A stretch of DNA of 64,000 nucleotides from Lentisalinibacter salinarum (GCF_040706555.1 NZ_JAPDRH010000002.1:992001-1056000), one strand, 5' to 3'; numbered from the stretch's first letter, positions 17,548-26,356 are shown. Notes: a model not told the origin generated them from the letters alone. Translations and numbers: made by a program.

Positions 17548-19041
17548 TCAGAGGCTCAGGGTCTGCTGTGCGTTGCGGATATCCTCACCGTGCGCCCAGG
17601 TGGCGTGCGTGCCGCTCGAGATGCGGTGCGGCAGGATGATGCGGCAGACCGGGCCCGCCGCGAAGTCGGTGGCGTCGATCAGCAGGGCCTCGGAGCGGTC
17701 TTCTTTCACGTCGGAGACGAAGGTGACCAGATAGCCGTCGTCCTCGGATTTCGCGCCAACGCGCGGAGCGAAACCGGCCTCGCTGCCGTAACGGCCTTCG
17801 CCGAGTTCCACGGTCGAGGAGGCGCCCGTCTCCATGTCGTGCTTGGTGAAGCCCTGGAACATGAACCAGCCCTGCACGGGCACTGCGCTGTAGCCGTAGC
17901 GGTAGGCACGCCCGCCGTGACGCTGGTTGATGGTACCGAACTCGAGCGTGCGGTCATCAAGGCGCTCTTCCTTCGTCTCGCCGGTCTTCAGGTTGAAACG
18001 CCAGCGGTGCAGGCGCGGCATGAGCAGGCCCTGGTCGAGATAGGCCATCATGCGCTCGAAACCCGAGGGCGCGCCGTCGTAGTTCGCCGGCTCCGGGTGC
18101 TCCTGGAAGTAGCCGTCGAGGACCACCTCGTCGCCTTCCTCCCAGGCATTCAGCCAGTGCAGCACGTAGGTGGGATCGGCCTCGAACCACTTGATGTCCT
18201 CCGGCTGACCCATGCGCGGGATCACGGCGAACCGGCTGGGCGTGTCCTTGTGCATGCGCACGGCATGGACGCCGCGCTCGAGCATCTTCTCGTCCCAGTA
18301 CAGCGGCATGTCGTTCAGGATGGCGTAGTTCTCGGTGAACGCCATGTCGTGAGGCAGGCGCGGGCCGGGCAGAGGGATGGGCACGTAGTGCTTCAACCTG
18401 TTGTCCGGCCCCACCACGCCGTAGTGCATGTAGGGCGGATGCTTGGAATAGTTGAAGAACAGCAACTCGCCCGTCTGCTCGTCGAGTTTGGTGTGGGCGG
18501 AGATGCCGTCCAGCGGTACCCAGCCCTCCGTGCCGAACTGCTCCAGCGTGTAGGGGTCGAGCCGGTAGCCCTCACCGCACTGGTAGAAGGTGGAGAGCAC
18601 GCGGCCGGCATGCACGATGACGTCGGTGGAAGACGAGTCCTTCAGCCACTCCTGGGCGCCCCAGCCCGGACGGGTCGAGGAGGACGGGTGCTCCATCAGG
18701 CCGGCCCAGAGGGAGCGCCCGGCCTCCTGTTCCGCCATGAAGCCTTTGGTGCGCACGAAACGGTTGCGGTACTCCGCCTTGCCGTCGGCGAAGCTGATCA
18801 TGTGGATCATGCCGTCGCCGTCGAAGGGGTGGTAGCGGCCGATGGGCTCGTGCAGCTGGTTCTCGGTATTGCGCAGATAGACGCCGTCGATGTCGGCGGG
18901 AATCTCGCCTATCACTTCCATGTCGGTGGCGTTGTACTCGTCGTAATTGGGCCGCCACCCTTCCTGCAGGTTCAGGTAGGGGTGATCCTTGGTGCGGACA
19001 GTGGGCTCGATATGTGCGACGCGTTCGACAGGCATGGTCAA
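17548..19041 (-). CDS. Carotenoid/stilbene cleavage oxygenase
   Basis: A 497-residue seven-bladed-propeller Fe(II) dioxygenase of the carotenoid cleavage/RPE65/lignostilbene family. The iron-ligand histidines are in GISAHTKLD, LPHDMAFTENYAI, YVLHWLNAWEEGDEVVLDGY and, near the C terminus, SGTHATWAHGE. The N-terminal signature GVYLRNTENQ...RYHPFDGDGMIH is present. It cleaves a C=C bond of a carotenoid or phenylpropanoid stilbene with O2. There is no signal peptide, so it acts in the cytoplasm. The ATG is preceded by a candidate promoter with an overlapping palindrome, suggesting repressor control. It leads a set with the esterase and TonB receptor. Confidence 0.93.
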   Translation of the reverse strand: MTMPVERVAHIEPTVRTKDHPYLNLQEGWRPNYDEYNATDMEVIGEIPADIDGVYLRNTENQLHEPIGRYHPFDGDGMIHMISFADGKAEYRNRFVRTKGFMAEQEAGRSLWAGLMEHPSSSTRPGWGAQEWLKDSSSTDVIVHAGRVLSTFYQCGEGYRLDPYTLEQFGTEGWVPLDGISAHTKLDEQTGELLFFNYSKHPPYMHYGVVGPDNRLKHYVPIPLPGPRLPHDMAFTENYAILNDMPLYWDEKMLERGVHAVRMHKDTPSRFAVIPRMGQPEDIKWFEADPTYVLHWLNAWEEGDEVVLDGYFQEHPEPANYDGAPSGFERMMAYLDQGLLMPRLHRWRFNLKTGETKEERLDDRTLEFGTINQRHGGRAYRYGYSAVPVQGWFMFQGFTKHDMETGASSTVELGEGRYGSEAGFAPRVGAKSEDDGYLVTFVSDVKEDRSEALLIDATDFAAGPVCRIILPHRISSGTHATWAHGEDIRNAQQTLSL

Positions 19042-19064
19042 TCCCTCGATGTTCCCGTGTAAGT

Positions 19065-19103
19065 CTTGTTGAACAAGTTACCATCGGAAATCGGGGTCTG
19101 CAA
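19065..19103 (-). promoter_or_regulatory. Promoter with overlapping operator for the oxygenase gene
   Basis: On the minus strand TTGCAG (19098-19103) and TAACTT (19075-19080) are 17 bases apart. A 13-bp perfect palindrome CTTGTTGAACAAG (19065-19077) covers the -10 box and likely start site, as expected for a TetR- or similar-type repressor. Confidence 0.45.
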
Positions 19104-19130
19104 TACCTCCCGGAGACGACTATTGCGGGA

Positions 19131-20312
19131 CTACCGCGGACGCCGATAGCCGCCGTCGACGCCCCGCGGCGACAGCACCAGCTGCCAGAGCTGGATGTCC
19201 CGGGCGCGGAAGGCGCCGGCGCAGGAGAGCAGGTAGTACTTCCACATGCGGTAGAAGGTCTCGTCGTAGCGCTCGCGCAGCGCCGGCCAGGCGGCGTCGA
19301 AGTTGGCGAACCAGGCCATCAGCGTGCGGTCGTAGTCGGCGCCGAAGTTGTGCACGTCTTCCACCACGAAACGGCCCTCGCAGGCCGCCGTGAGCTGTCG
19401 CAGGGACGGCAGGTGGCCGTTGGGGAAGATGTAGCGGTTGATCCAGGGGTCCGCCGAGCGGGTGGTGCGGGGCCGGCCGATGGTGTGCAGCAGGAACAGC
19501 CCGTCGGGCTTCAGACAGCGCCGCGCGACGTCGAGCAGCGTGCCGTAGTTCTTCACCCCGACGTGCTCGGCCATGCCCACCGAGACAATATGATCGAAGG
19601 GCTCGTCCAGCTCGCGGTAGTCCTGCAGCCTCAGTTCAACCGGCAGGCCCTCGCACCGCTCGCGGCCGAGCTCCACCTGCTCGCGGGAGACGGTGATGCC
19701 GACCGTCGAGACGCCGTAGCGTTCGGCGGCGAACCGGCAGAAACTGCCCCAGCCGCAGCCGATGTCGAGCACCCGCTGACCGGCGCGCAGGCCGAGCTTG
19801 CGGCAGATGAGATCCAGCTTCTGGCCCTGGGCCGCATCCAGGTCGTCGACGCCCTCCCAGTAGCCGCAGCTGTAGACCATGCGCTTGTCCAGCATCGCCC
19901 GGAACAGCTCGTTGCCCCGGTCGTAGTGAGCTTCGCCGATCTCGAAGGCCTTCCCGACCCGCTGGGGGTTGGTGAGCCATTCCCGCAGGGCGAGCTTCAG
20001 CACCTGCCAGCGGCCAAAGCCGGCGGGCAGCCCTGCCCGGAGCAGGCGGTAGAACAGGTCGGACAGGTCGCGGGCATCCCACCAGCCGCGCATGTAGGCC
20101 TCGCCGGCGCCGAGCGAACCGCGGCGCAGAATCTCGGCGCAGGCCCGCTCGTCCCGGATCACCGGGTCCCAGGGCTCGTTTCCGTTCAGGGTCAGGCCGG
20201 CCGGTTCGATCAGGCGCTGCAGCGCGCGTTCTCCCGACGATTCGGTGGCAGCCGGTGGCGTGTAGCGCTCGTCCGCACGCGAGCGCCAGTGATGGTGACG
20301 GGTCGTAGCCAT
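19131..20312 (-). CDS. cfa: Cyclopropane-fatty-acyl-phospholipid synthase
   Basis: A 393-residue SAM-dependent methyltransferase that adds a methylene bridge to unsaturated acyl chains of membrane phospholipids. The CFA N-terminal domain (EPWDPVIRDERACAEILRRG) leads to the Rossmann motif VLDIGCGWGSFCRFAAERYG, then GITVSREQVELGRERC, the bicarbonate/active-site region VGMAEHVGVKNYG and the C-terminal RDIQLWQLVLS. The start is the ATG at 20312 with GAGGAGC upstream; longer forms add a GC-biased, non-conserved stretch. Often induced in stationary phase in other bacteria; no such signal is proven here. Confidence 0.93.
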   Translation of the reverse strand: MATTRHHHWRSRADERYTPPAATESSGERALQRLIEPAGLTLNGNEPWDPVIRDERACAEILRRGSLGAGEAYMRGWWDARDLSDLFYRLLRAGLPAGFGRWQVLKLALREWLTNPQRVGKAFEIGEAHYDRGNELFRAMLDKRMVYSCGYWEGVDDLDAAQGQKLDLICRKLGLRAGQRVLDIGCGWGSFCRFAAERYGVSTVGITVSREQVELGRERCEGLPVELRLQDYRELDEPFDHIVSVGMAEHVGVKNYGTLLDVARRCLKPDGLFLLHTIGRPRTTRSADPWINRYIFPNGHLPSLRQLTAACEGRFVVEDVHNFGADYDRTLMAWFANFDAAWPALRERYDETFYRMWKYYLLSCAGAFRARDIQLWQLVLSPRGVDGGYRRPR

Positions 20313-20468
20313 ATCCGCGCTCCTCGGAGCGGTCTCCGCGGAGCGCCTTCGGTGCCGGGGCCGGCACGGGCTGCGGCGGCCGCTCTCTCCGTTTCCCCGC
20401 CCGGCGGGCGGAGCTTGTCTGGCGGCGCCGGGGCGCACGGCGGGCGGGTCCTTGCCCCGCACCGGCGC

Positions 20469-20496
20469 CTTATGTTCAGTCGTACTAGTCTGACAA
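20469..20496 (-). promoter_or_regulatory. Candidate promoter for cfa
   Basis: TTGTCA (20491-20496, minus strand) and CATAAG (20469-20474) are 16 bases apart. The -35 overlaps the last codons of the amidase gene. The leader to the ATG at 20312 would be about 150 bases and GC-rich. Confidence 0.35.
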
Positions 20497-21270
20497 ACGG
20501 AAGGGGTCTGCGTCCAGATGGAAAGGATAATCCCGGCGGAAAGTGCGCAGGGCCTCCAGGGACAGGACGGTGGTGGTCACACAGGGCTCCTGCGCGCAGT
20601 CCGTCAGCGTGGCGCCGAGGAAATCGACGGCGGCGCTGCCGCCCCGGTAGTCGAGCCCGTTGCCGTCCCGGCCGGCCCGGTTCACGCCGATGACGTAGCA
20701 CTGGTTTTCGATGGCCCGGGCCCTGAGCAGGCTCTCCCACGCGAAATGTCGGGCCGCCGGCCAGTTGGCCACGTACACCAGGGCGTCGCAGTCGTTGCGG
20801 TGGCGGCTCCAGACCGGGAAGCGCAGGTCGTAGCAGACCATCGGCGCGATGCGCCACCCCCGGTGCTCCACCACCACCCGGTCGCTCCCGGCGTTGTAGT
20901 GCTCCGTCTCGCCGGCGTGGCGGAACAGGTGGCGCTTGTCGTAGTGGTTGACCGTGCCTTCCGGCGTCGCCCAGATCAGCCGGTTGAAGTACCGCGCTTC
21001 GCCGAAGCGCGTCTCCCGGATGATGACGCTGCCGCAGATCACGGCATCGCGGCTGCGGGCATGCTCCTGCATCCAGGCCACGGTGAGGCCGTCCATGGTC
21101 TCCGCCTGCTCGGCGGCGGCCATGGTGAAACCGGTGGTGAACATCTCCGGCAGCACGATCAGGTCCGCCGGCGGCAGATGCCGCAGGTGCTCATCGAACC
21201 GGCGCCGGTTCGCGGCCGGATCGTGCCAGTCGAGCTCGGCCTGGATGATGGCGACTTCTAGATCCTGCAC
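20485..21270 (-). CDS. Omega-amidase (YafV/Nit2-type nitrilase superfamily)
   Basis: A 261-residue carbon-nitrogen hydrolase with the full Glu-Lys-Cys triad: LPEMFTTGF, YDKRHLF and VCYDLRFP. The sequence follows E. coli YafV and mammalian Nit2, which hydrolyse alpha-keto-acid omega-amides such as alpha-ketoglutaramate. The start is GTG at 21270, 5 bases after GGAGG, and overlaps the end of the aminotransferase gene. A longer frame to 21333 is not supported. Coupled to a glutamine-using methionine aminotransferase, it would remove the ketoglutaramate by-product and make transamination irreversible. Confidence 0.88.
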   Translation of the reverse strand: MQDLEVAIIQAELDWHDPAANRRRFDEHLRHLPPADLIVLPEMFTTGFTMAAAEQAETMDGLTVAWMQEHARSRDAVICGSVIIRETRFGEARYFNRLIWATPEGTVNHYDKRHLFRHAGETEHYNAGSDRVVVEHRGWRIAPMVCYDLRFPVWSRHRNDCDALVYVANWPAARHFAWESLLRARAIENQCYVIGVNRAGRDGNGLDYRGGSAAVDFLGATLTDCAQEPCVTTTVLSLEALRTFRRDYPFHLDADPFRLSD

Positions 21271-22418
21271 AGCACCTCCGCGGCCCGGGCCAGTGTCTGT
21301 TCTTCCTTCGCGAAACAGAAGCGTACGAGACACGCGTCCGGCGGGCTATCGTAAAAGACCGAGACGGGGATGGCGGCCACGCCGTGCTCCGCGGTGAGGC
21401 GGCGGGCGAACTCCGTATCCGGCTCGGCGGAGATGCGGCCGTAGTCGGCCAGCTGGAAATAGGTGCCGGCACAGGGCAGCAGCTCGAAGCGCGACGGCGC
21501 CAGCATCTCGCGGAAGCGGTCGCGGCGGACCTGGTAGAACGCGGACAGCCCCCGGTGGTGTTCGGGATGCTCGCGCAGCATGTCGGCCAGTGCCCACTGC
21601 ACGGGCGTGCTGGTGGTGAAAGTGACGAACTGGTGCACCTTGCGGAACTCCCCCGTGAGCGCCGGCGGCGCCACCGCGTAGCCCACCTTCCAGCCGGTGG
21701 CGTGGTAGGTCTTGCCGAAGGAGAACACGGCGAAGCTGCGATCCCGCAGCGAGGGCTCGGCCAGCACGCTCGCGTGGGCGGCGCCGTCGAAGACGATGTG
21801 CTCGTAGACCTCGTCCGTCAGCAGATAGCACTCCCGTCCCGCCAGCAGACTGCCGAGCCGCGCCAGATCTTGCGCTGCCAGCACCGCGCCGGTGGGGTTG
21901 TGGGGCGAGTTGATGATCACCAGCCGGGTGCGGGACGTCAGCGCCTGCTCCAGCGCGGGCCAGGGCAGGGCGAAGTCCGGTGCCGCCAGCGGCAGATGCA
22001 CCGTGCGTCCGCCGGCCAACGTTACCGCCGGCGCGTACGCGTCGTAGGCAGGGTCGAAGACGATCACCTCGTCGCCCGGCCGCACCACGGCGTGGATGGC
22101 GCAGAACAACGCCTCGGTGGCGCCGCTGGTGACGGTGATTTCGGCTGCCGGATCGACGGCCGCGCCGTACAGCTCGCCGATCTTCTCCGCCACGGCTTCC
22201 ACCAGCGCGGGCACGCCGGCCATGGGCGCGTACTGGTTCCTGCCCTCGTGCAGATGGCAAGTGACGCGATCCAGCAGGAAGCCGGGCGGCTCGAAGTCCG
22301 GGAAGCCCTGGGAGAGATTGATGGCACCGTGTTCGGCGGCCAGCGCGGACATCACCGTGAAGATGGTCGTGCCGACCTCGGGCAGTTTGCTCTCGGGAGT
22401 CATCGGCTGAGGGGTCAT
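21258..22418 (-). CDS. Methionine aminotransferase (YbdL-like, PLP class I)
   Basis: A 386-residue fold-type I aminotransferase. Visible are AINLSQGFPDFEPP, the PLP-contact segments VTSGATEALFCAI, NSPHNPTGAVL, LLTDEVYEHIVFDG, and the Schiff-base Lys in FSFGKTYHATGWKVGY. The C-terminal Arg that binds the substrate carboxylate lies in LVRFCFAKEE. The pattern is that of YbdL, which transaminates methionine and aromatic amino acids and can use the keto form of methionine in salvage with glutamine as donor. Its stop overlaps the omega-amidase start by 13 bp. Confidence 0.9.
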   Translation of the reverse strand: MTPQPMTPESKLPEVGTTIFTVMSALAAEHGAINLSQGFPDFEPPGFLLDRVTCHLHEGRNQYAPMAGVPALVEAVAEKIGELYGAAVDPAAEITVTSGATEALFCAIHAVVRPGDEVIVFDPAYDAYAPAVTLAGGRTVHLPLAAPDFALPWPALEQALTSRTRLVIINSPHNPTGAVLAAQDLARLGSLLAGRECYLLTDEVYEHIVFDGAAHASVLAEPSLRDRSFAVFSFGKTYHATGWKVGYAVAPPALTGEFRKVHQFVTFTTSTPVQWALADMLREHPEHHRGLSAFYQVRRDRFREMLAPSRFELLPCAGTYFQLADYGRISAEPDTEFARRLTAEHGVAAIPVSVFYDSPPDACLVRFCFAKEEQTLARAAEVLCRI

Positions 22419-23233
22419 CCGTTAATCGTAGCAGTCGGCGGCTCGCCGCCCTCGTCGCCCTCGCCGTCCCTGTCGCCGTCCTCGCCCCCGTCGCCCCCGT
22501 CACCGGATCGCCGGCGGTACAGCTCCATCATGGTCGCCCCCTGCAGGACGTCGATCATGGCGTGGGCGACGATGGGCAGCCAGAGCGACCCCGTCAGCAG
22601 GTACAGCAGTGCCATCAACAGACCGATGACAGCGGTCTTGGCGACGCCCGCGGCGCCCTGATAGAGGTGGGCCAGGCCGAAGGCGGCCGAGGAGACGAGC
22701 ACGGCGGCCGTCAGCGGCATCCACGCCTGCAGATACCAGATGAGCCAGCCGCGGAAGATGGTCTCCTCCACCACGCCCGCGGTGATCGAGAGCGCGACGA
22801 AGCCCCCGTATTCCCGGCCGTTGCGCGGCATCATCTGGCCCAGTTCGGCCAGCTGCTCGCGGTAGCGCCGCCGGTCGGCCGCATCGGCCCGCACCATACT
22901 GCGCCAGGACTGCAGGAAGACGCCGGTGGCGAGCGCCACCAGGACGGCGCCCAGCCAGAAGCCCGTGCCGCCCGGCGCGGTGAAGCCGAGCGGCGCCGGC
23001 GAGCGGCCCAGCCACCACCAGCACGCGGCGAGCACGCCGAACACGAGCCACAGCTGCGCGAGGCTACCGAGGTAGAGCCGCAACCGCCGCGGCCGGTGGC
23101 CGGCAGCGAGCTTCGCCAGCCAGCGCCGCCAGGACCAGGCGCTGTAGAGCGGCAGGCCGACCACGAGCAGTAGCAGGTAGAGATGGTCGAGCGGATGCAT
23201 GAGGCTGGCGGCCCGGTGACGGGAAAGACGCAT
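22415..23233 (-). CDS. CPBP-family intramembrane metalloprotease
   Basis: A 272-residue protein with six or more hydrophobic helices and the three CPBP/CAAX-protease motifs: VVEETIFRGWL (EExxxR), FGLAHLYQGA (FxxxH) and VAHAMIDVL (HxxxD/N). It should cleave within membranes; some relatives act in prenyl-protein processing or in self-immunity to peptides, and its substrate is unknown. The C-terminal tail of about 25 residues is a low-complexity D/G/E run (GDGGDGGEDGDRDGEGDEGG) from a GC-rich microsatellite. ATGA overlap with the aminotransferase gene implies co-transcription. An in-frame ATG at 23200 is an alternative start. Confidence 0.88.
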   Translation of the reverse strand: MRLSRHRAASLMHPLDHLYLLLLVVGLPLYSAWSWRRWLAKLAAGHRPRRLRLYLGSLAQLWLVFGVLAACWWWLGRSPAPLGFTAPGGTGFWLGAVLVALATGVFLQSWRSMVRADAADRRRYREQLAELGQMMPRNGREYGGFVALSITAGVVEETIFRGWLIWYLQAWMPLTAAVLVSSAAFGLAHLYQGAAGVAKTAVIGLLMALLYLLTGSLWLPIVAHAMIDVLQGATMMELYRRRSGDGGDGGEDGDRDGEGDEGGEPPTATING

Positions 23234-23305
23234 GGTAGCGCCAAGGCTGACGGTGGCAAATCGCAGGCATGGCGCCTGGCGTAACGGGCGCCGGCGCGGC
23301 GCCGG

Positions 23306-24088
23306 TCAGGGCAGCGGGAAACCCGCCCGGGCCAGGCGGCGGCGGCTGCGCTCGAGGTCCGCCTCGTCCTCGTACAGCAGCACCACGCGGAACTCGGCGG
23401 CACCCGCGCGGAACCAGTCCACCGCGAGGCCGCCCGGGTCCTGCTCCAGCGCGGCGACGAACGCCTGCGCCCGATACGGTGCGGCGAAACTGATGAGCGT
23501 GAGCTTGCCCTGCTCGCCGTAATTCTGCGGCGGCTTGCCCGCCGGCGTGCTGCGGCCGAGCACGTACTGCAGGTGGCGGTAGATGTAGCCGCTGTACCAG
23601 ACCGCGCCGGACGGGATGACGCCTGATTTGGGGATGCGGCTCGGGCCGTAGTTGTAGGCGGCCAGCGCCAGGTGCAGATCGCCGTCGTAACGTGCCAGCA
23701 GCTCCTTCAGGTAGCGGGCGCCGGCGTCGATGTTCTTGCAGGGCTCGTAGAGATCGGAAAGCAGATACAGCCCGAGGTGGCGTGCCGTACCGGGCCAGAG
23801 TATCTGCATCACGCCGTGGGCGTTGGCATGGGAGCGGGCGGTCGGGTCGAAGTCGCTCTCGCCCCGGGCCACCGCCAGCAGCAGGGTCTCCGGCAGCTGG
23901 TTGAGGATGGCGGCCCGGCGGAAGCACTCGCCGTAGGGGAATATCACCGCCGGCTCCCGGTCCGCGTGCTCGGCGACGTACTGCTGCCAGGCCGCGGCGA
24001 GTTCACGGCCGTCCGCCGCGCTGCGGGCCTGGCCGGCCGAGGCGCAGAGCGCGAGGCAGAGACCGGCGATGACGAGCCCGGCCTTCAC
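23306..24088 (-). CDS. Lytic transglycosylase (SLT domain)
   Basis: A 260-residue secreted murein hydrolase. A signal peptide (KAGLVIAGLCLALCASAGQA) precedes an SLT-type goose-lysozyme fold: catalytic Glu in VARGESDFDPTA, HANAHGVMQILWPGTARHLG, and YDGDLHLALAAYNYGPSRI. It cleaves glycan strands of peptidoglycan to anhydro-muropeptides. The C-terminal 85 residues (FAAPYRAQAFVAALEQDPGG...) are an extra domain that resembles a SPOR-like fold; this part ends in LARAGFPLP. It is the last gene of the seven-gene unit that starts at 29255 and overlaps the preceding SPOR-like gene by 4 bp. Confidence 0.88.
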   Translation of the reverse strand: MKAGLVIAGLCLALCASAGQARSAADGRELAAAWQQYVAEHADREPAVIFPYGECFRRAAILNQLPETLLLAVARGESDFDPTARSHANAHGVMQILWPGTARHLGLYLLSDLYEPCKNIDAGARYLKELLARYDGDLHLALAAYNYGPSRIPKSGVIPSGAVWYSGYIYRHLQYVLGRSTPAGKPPQNYGEQGKLTLISFAAPYRAQAFVAALEQDPGGLAVDWFRAGAAEFRVVLLYEDEADLERSRRRLARAGFPLP

Positions 24089-24798
24089 AGCATCTGGCTC
24101 CGCAGCACGAGACCCGTGGCCGCCTCGATGGCCGCGAGGTTCTCCTGGCGCTCGGCCTCGTTCCGGTAGGCGAAGGCCACCTGGTACTCGCCCGGCCGCG
24201 GCGAGACCACGCGGTAGTCGAGGCCGGTCACGCCCTCAAGCCGGCGGCGGAAGCCCTCGGCGGAGATCTCGCTGTGGAAAGGCTGCCAGAACGCGTGCCA
24301 TTGGCGGCCGGGCTCGTCCGCCTCGTCGGCGGCCGCAGCGTCGTCTGCCGCTCCATCGCCGTCGGTGCTGGCTTGCGCGACGGGTACGGGCGGTGGGTCG
24401 TCCACCCGCGGCGGTGTCTCGGCCGGGGCCGGGGCCGGTGGCGTGAGCGGCTCCTGCTTGGTCTCCGGGGATGATCCCCCGGTGGGTTCCCGGGGCCGTT
24501 CCCCGCCTGGCTGGTCGGCCGGATTCCGCGCGGGTGCCGGGCCGGCGTCCTCGGGCAGTCCTTCGGGCAACTCCTCGGGTAACTCTTCGGGCAATTCCCC
24601 AGGCGGTTGTTCGGCGGGTGCCGAAGTCGATTCCTGCGCCGGCTCCTCTTGCGCCGCTGCCGCCACCGCGCTGTCCGCACTATCCGTCCGTGCGGACAAC
24701 CGGTCGCCCGGCAGCCCGGCCGGCGGATAGCGCAGGACGACGAACGCCAGGGCGATCACCAGCAGGAGGCCCGACAGGAATCCGAGCAGGCGGATCAT
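24085..24798 (-). CDS. Membrane-anchored SPOR-like protein with acidic Pro linker
   Basis: A 237-residue bitopic protein. One N-terminal helix (residues 4-24) anchors it. A long disordered periplasmic linker has a PEELPEELPE repeat (about residues 68-82) and Pro/Glu/Ala stretches. The last 75 residues form a small alpha/beta domain (WHAFWQPFHSEISAEGFRRR, LDYRVVSPRPGEYQVAFAY) with the betaalphabeta layout of SPOR-like folds that bind denuded peptidoglycan. The related C-terminal domain in the adjacent transglycosylase supports a joint role. The ribosome site AGGAGGG lies in the end of the preceding gene. Confidence 0.65.
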   Translation of the reverse strand: MIRLLGFLSGLLLVIALAFVVLRYPPAGLPGDRLSARTDSADSAVAAAAQEEPAQESTSAPAEQPPGELPEELPEELPEGLPEDAGPAPARNPADQPGGERPREPTGGSSPETKQEPLTPPAPAPAETPPRVDDPPPVPVAQASTDGDGAADDAAAADEADEPGRQWHAFWQPFHSEISAEGFRRRLEGVTGLDYRVVSPRPGEYQVAFAYRNEAERQENLAAIEAATGLVLRSQML

Positions 24799-24802
24799 GG
24801 CG

Positions 24803-26356
24803 TCATTCCCTCCTCGCCGCGTGGCGGCCGACCGGAACGTCGAGCCGGCGCACGGAGACCGGCGCGTCGGTCAGTCGGTCCAGGCCCGCCAGCCAGGCAT
24901 CGGCGTCGACGGATGCGCCATCCTCCGCGGCGCAGTCGTCGGGCAGCCGGGCCAGGTGGCGGCGGATATCGGCGGCAGCGGCGTCCGCCGGGAGCGCCAG
25001 CGCGATCCAGCGCTCGCGCATGGCGGCCCGGGGCGGGCGCAGCGCGTGCGCCCAGCCGGCGGGCGCCGACGGGAATTGGAGGGTGGCTTCGCCGTAGGTG
25101 CGCCCGGGCACGCGGCCGTGACGGCCGCAGCGGCCCGGTATCATGCGCACGAGTCCGGCCGCGGGATCGCGGCGCAGCAGAAAGACCTCGGCGTCGCCGC
25201 TGACCTCGATCTCCAGGGCGAAGCACGCGTCGTCGCCCAGGCTCTCGCCAGGGCGCAATACACGGGCGCCCCGGCGCCAGGGGTCGCCACGGCGGCACAT
25301 CCAGTGATCGTTCGGCGTCAGCACCCGCAGCGCGCCCAGTTCGACGGGGCGGCCGGAGTCGAAGCCGGGATCTCGGTCCGGCGGCGCGGGCAGCGGGTCG
25401 GCGGCGGCAGGCGCGGCCGTCGCATCCGGCGACGACCGGAGCGCGACGCGGCCGGGGCTGGACGTCTCGACGTAGGCCGCCACGTCGGTGACGGGGAAAC
25501 GCGCACCGGCGGTGGCCGGTCGTGCCTGCACCCAGAATTGCTGCAGATCGCCGTCGATGGCATACAGCCGGCCGCTCAGGATCAGGTTCGCCGCGGCGGG
25601 ATCCCGCACGCTGCGGATGTGTGGCGAGCGGGCCAGATTGTTCGCCACCAGCTGTACGGTGTCGGCGACGAAGGCGTCCTGGCCGGCAGCCTCCGCGTGC
25701 ACCACCAGCGGCTCGCCGACGAAGCCGCAGAAATCGGCCGCCAGTTGCGCCGCCAGCCGTTCGGCCAGCAGATCGCCCTCGTCCTCGCGGAAGGGGTGGT
25801 CGCGCAGGCCGCGGGATTCCCCGGTGACGGCGGGCTGGCGGGAGCGCGCGTACTGGCCGCGGGTGAGCCGGCCGTTCCATTCCTTGCCGAATCCCGTCAC
25901 CCAGAGGCCCTCCTCACGGTCGAGAGCACGGATGGCGAGTCGGTGGGAACCAGGTCCGCTCTGCTGCAGGTCGACCGCGATGACGTAGTGAGCGTCCTCC
26001 CGACGCACGCAGTCGCCCGCGCTGCGGCCGCCCTCCCATACCAGGTTCACGCCGGGCGTGGACTGCAGGAAGCGCGTCAGCCGCAGCGACAGCGCCCGGG
26101 ACAGGGAATCCGGCGCCGCCTGCGGCGCGTCGCCGCGCATGACGGCGACGGTGACAGTCTCGCGGCGGAAGCGGGGATGGGTGGTCAGTGTCTCGGCCAG
26201 GTAGGGTTCCAGCTCCTGGTCGAGCCAGGCCTCCAGGGACGACTCGTCGCTGCCGGACCAGGCGAAGGCGCCGTAGTCCGCCGTCGCGCAGCCGGCAGCG
26301 GCCAGCGCCAGGACCAGCAGCCCGGCGAGACGCCCGATCCGTGCGCCCGCGTTCAC
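24803..26356 (-). CDS. Large hypothetical lipoprotein of the channel operon
   Basis: A 517-residue predicted lipoprotein (signal LLVLALAAAGCATADYG). The middle resembles periplasmic proteins that bundle small alpha/beta modules: TVTVAVMRGDAPQAAPDSLS, VIAVDLQQSGPGSHRLAIRA, and ADTVQLVANNLARSPHIRSV followed by NLILSGRLYAIDGDL, a layout seen in LpoB/CsgG-like lipoproteins. After a Pro-rich linker, the C-terminal third (GESLGDDACFALEIEVSGDAEVFLLRRD) looks like a DUF4384-type domain. I have no firm family. It overlaps the MotB-like gene by 4 bp (ATGA). Confidence 0.6.
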   Translation of the reverse strand: MNAGARIGRLAGLLVLALAAAGCATADYGAFAWSGSDESSLEAWLDQELEPYLAETLTTHPRFRRETVTVAVMRGDAPQAAPDSLSRALSLRLTRFLQSTPGVNLVWEGGRSAGDCVRREDAHYVIAVDLQQSGPGSHRLAIRALDREEGLWVTGFGKEWNGRLTRGQYARSRQPAVTGESRGLRDHPFREDEGDLLAERLAAQLAADFCGFVGEPLVVHAEAAGQDAFVADTVQLVANNLARSPHIRSVRDPAAANLILSGRLYAIDGDLQQFWVQARPATAGARFPVTDVAAYVETSSPGRVALRSSPDATAAPAAADPLPAPPDRDPGFDSGRPVELGALRVLTPNDHWMCRRGDPWRRGARVLRPGESLGDDACFALEIEVSGDAEVFLLRRDPAAGLVRMIPGRCGRHGRVPGRTYGEATLQFPSAPAGWAHALRPPRAAMRERWIALALPADAAAADIRRHLARLPDDCAAEDGASVDADAWLAGLDRLTDAPVSVRRLDVPVGRHAARRE

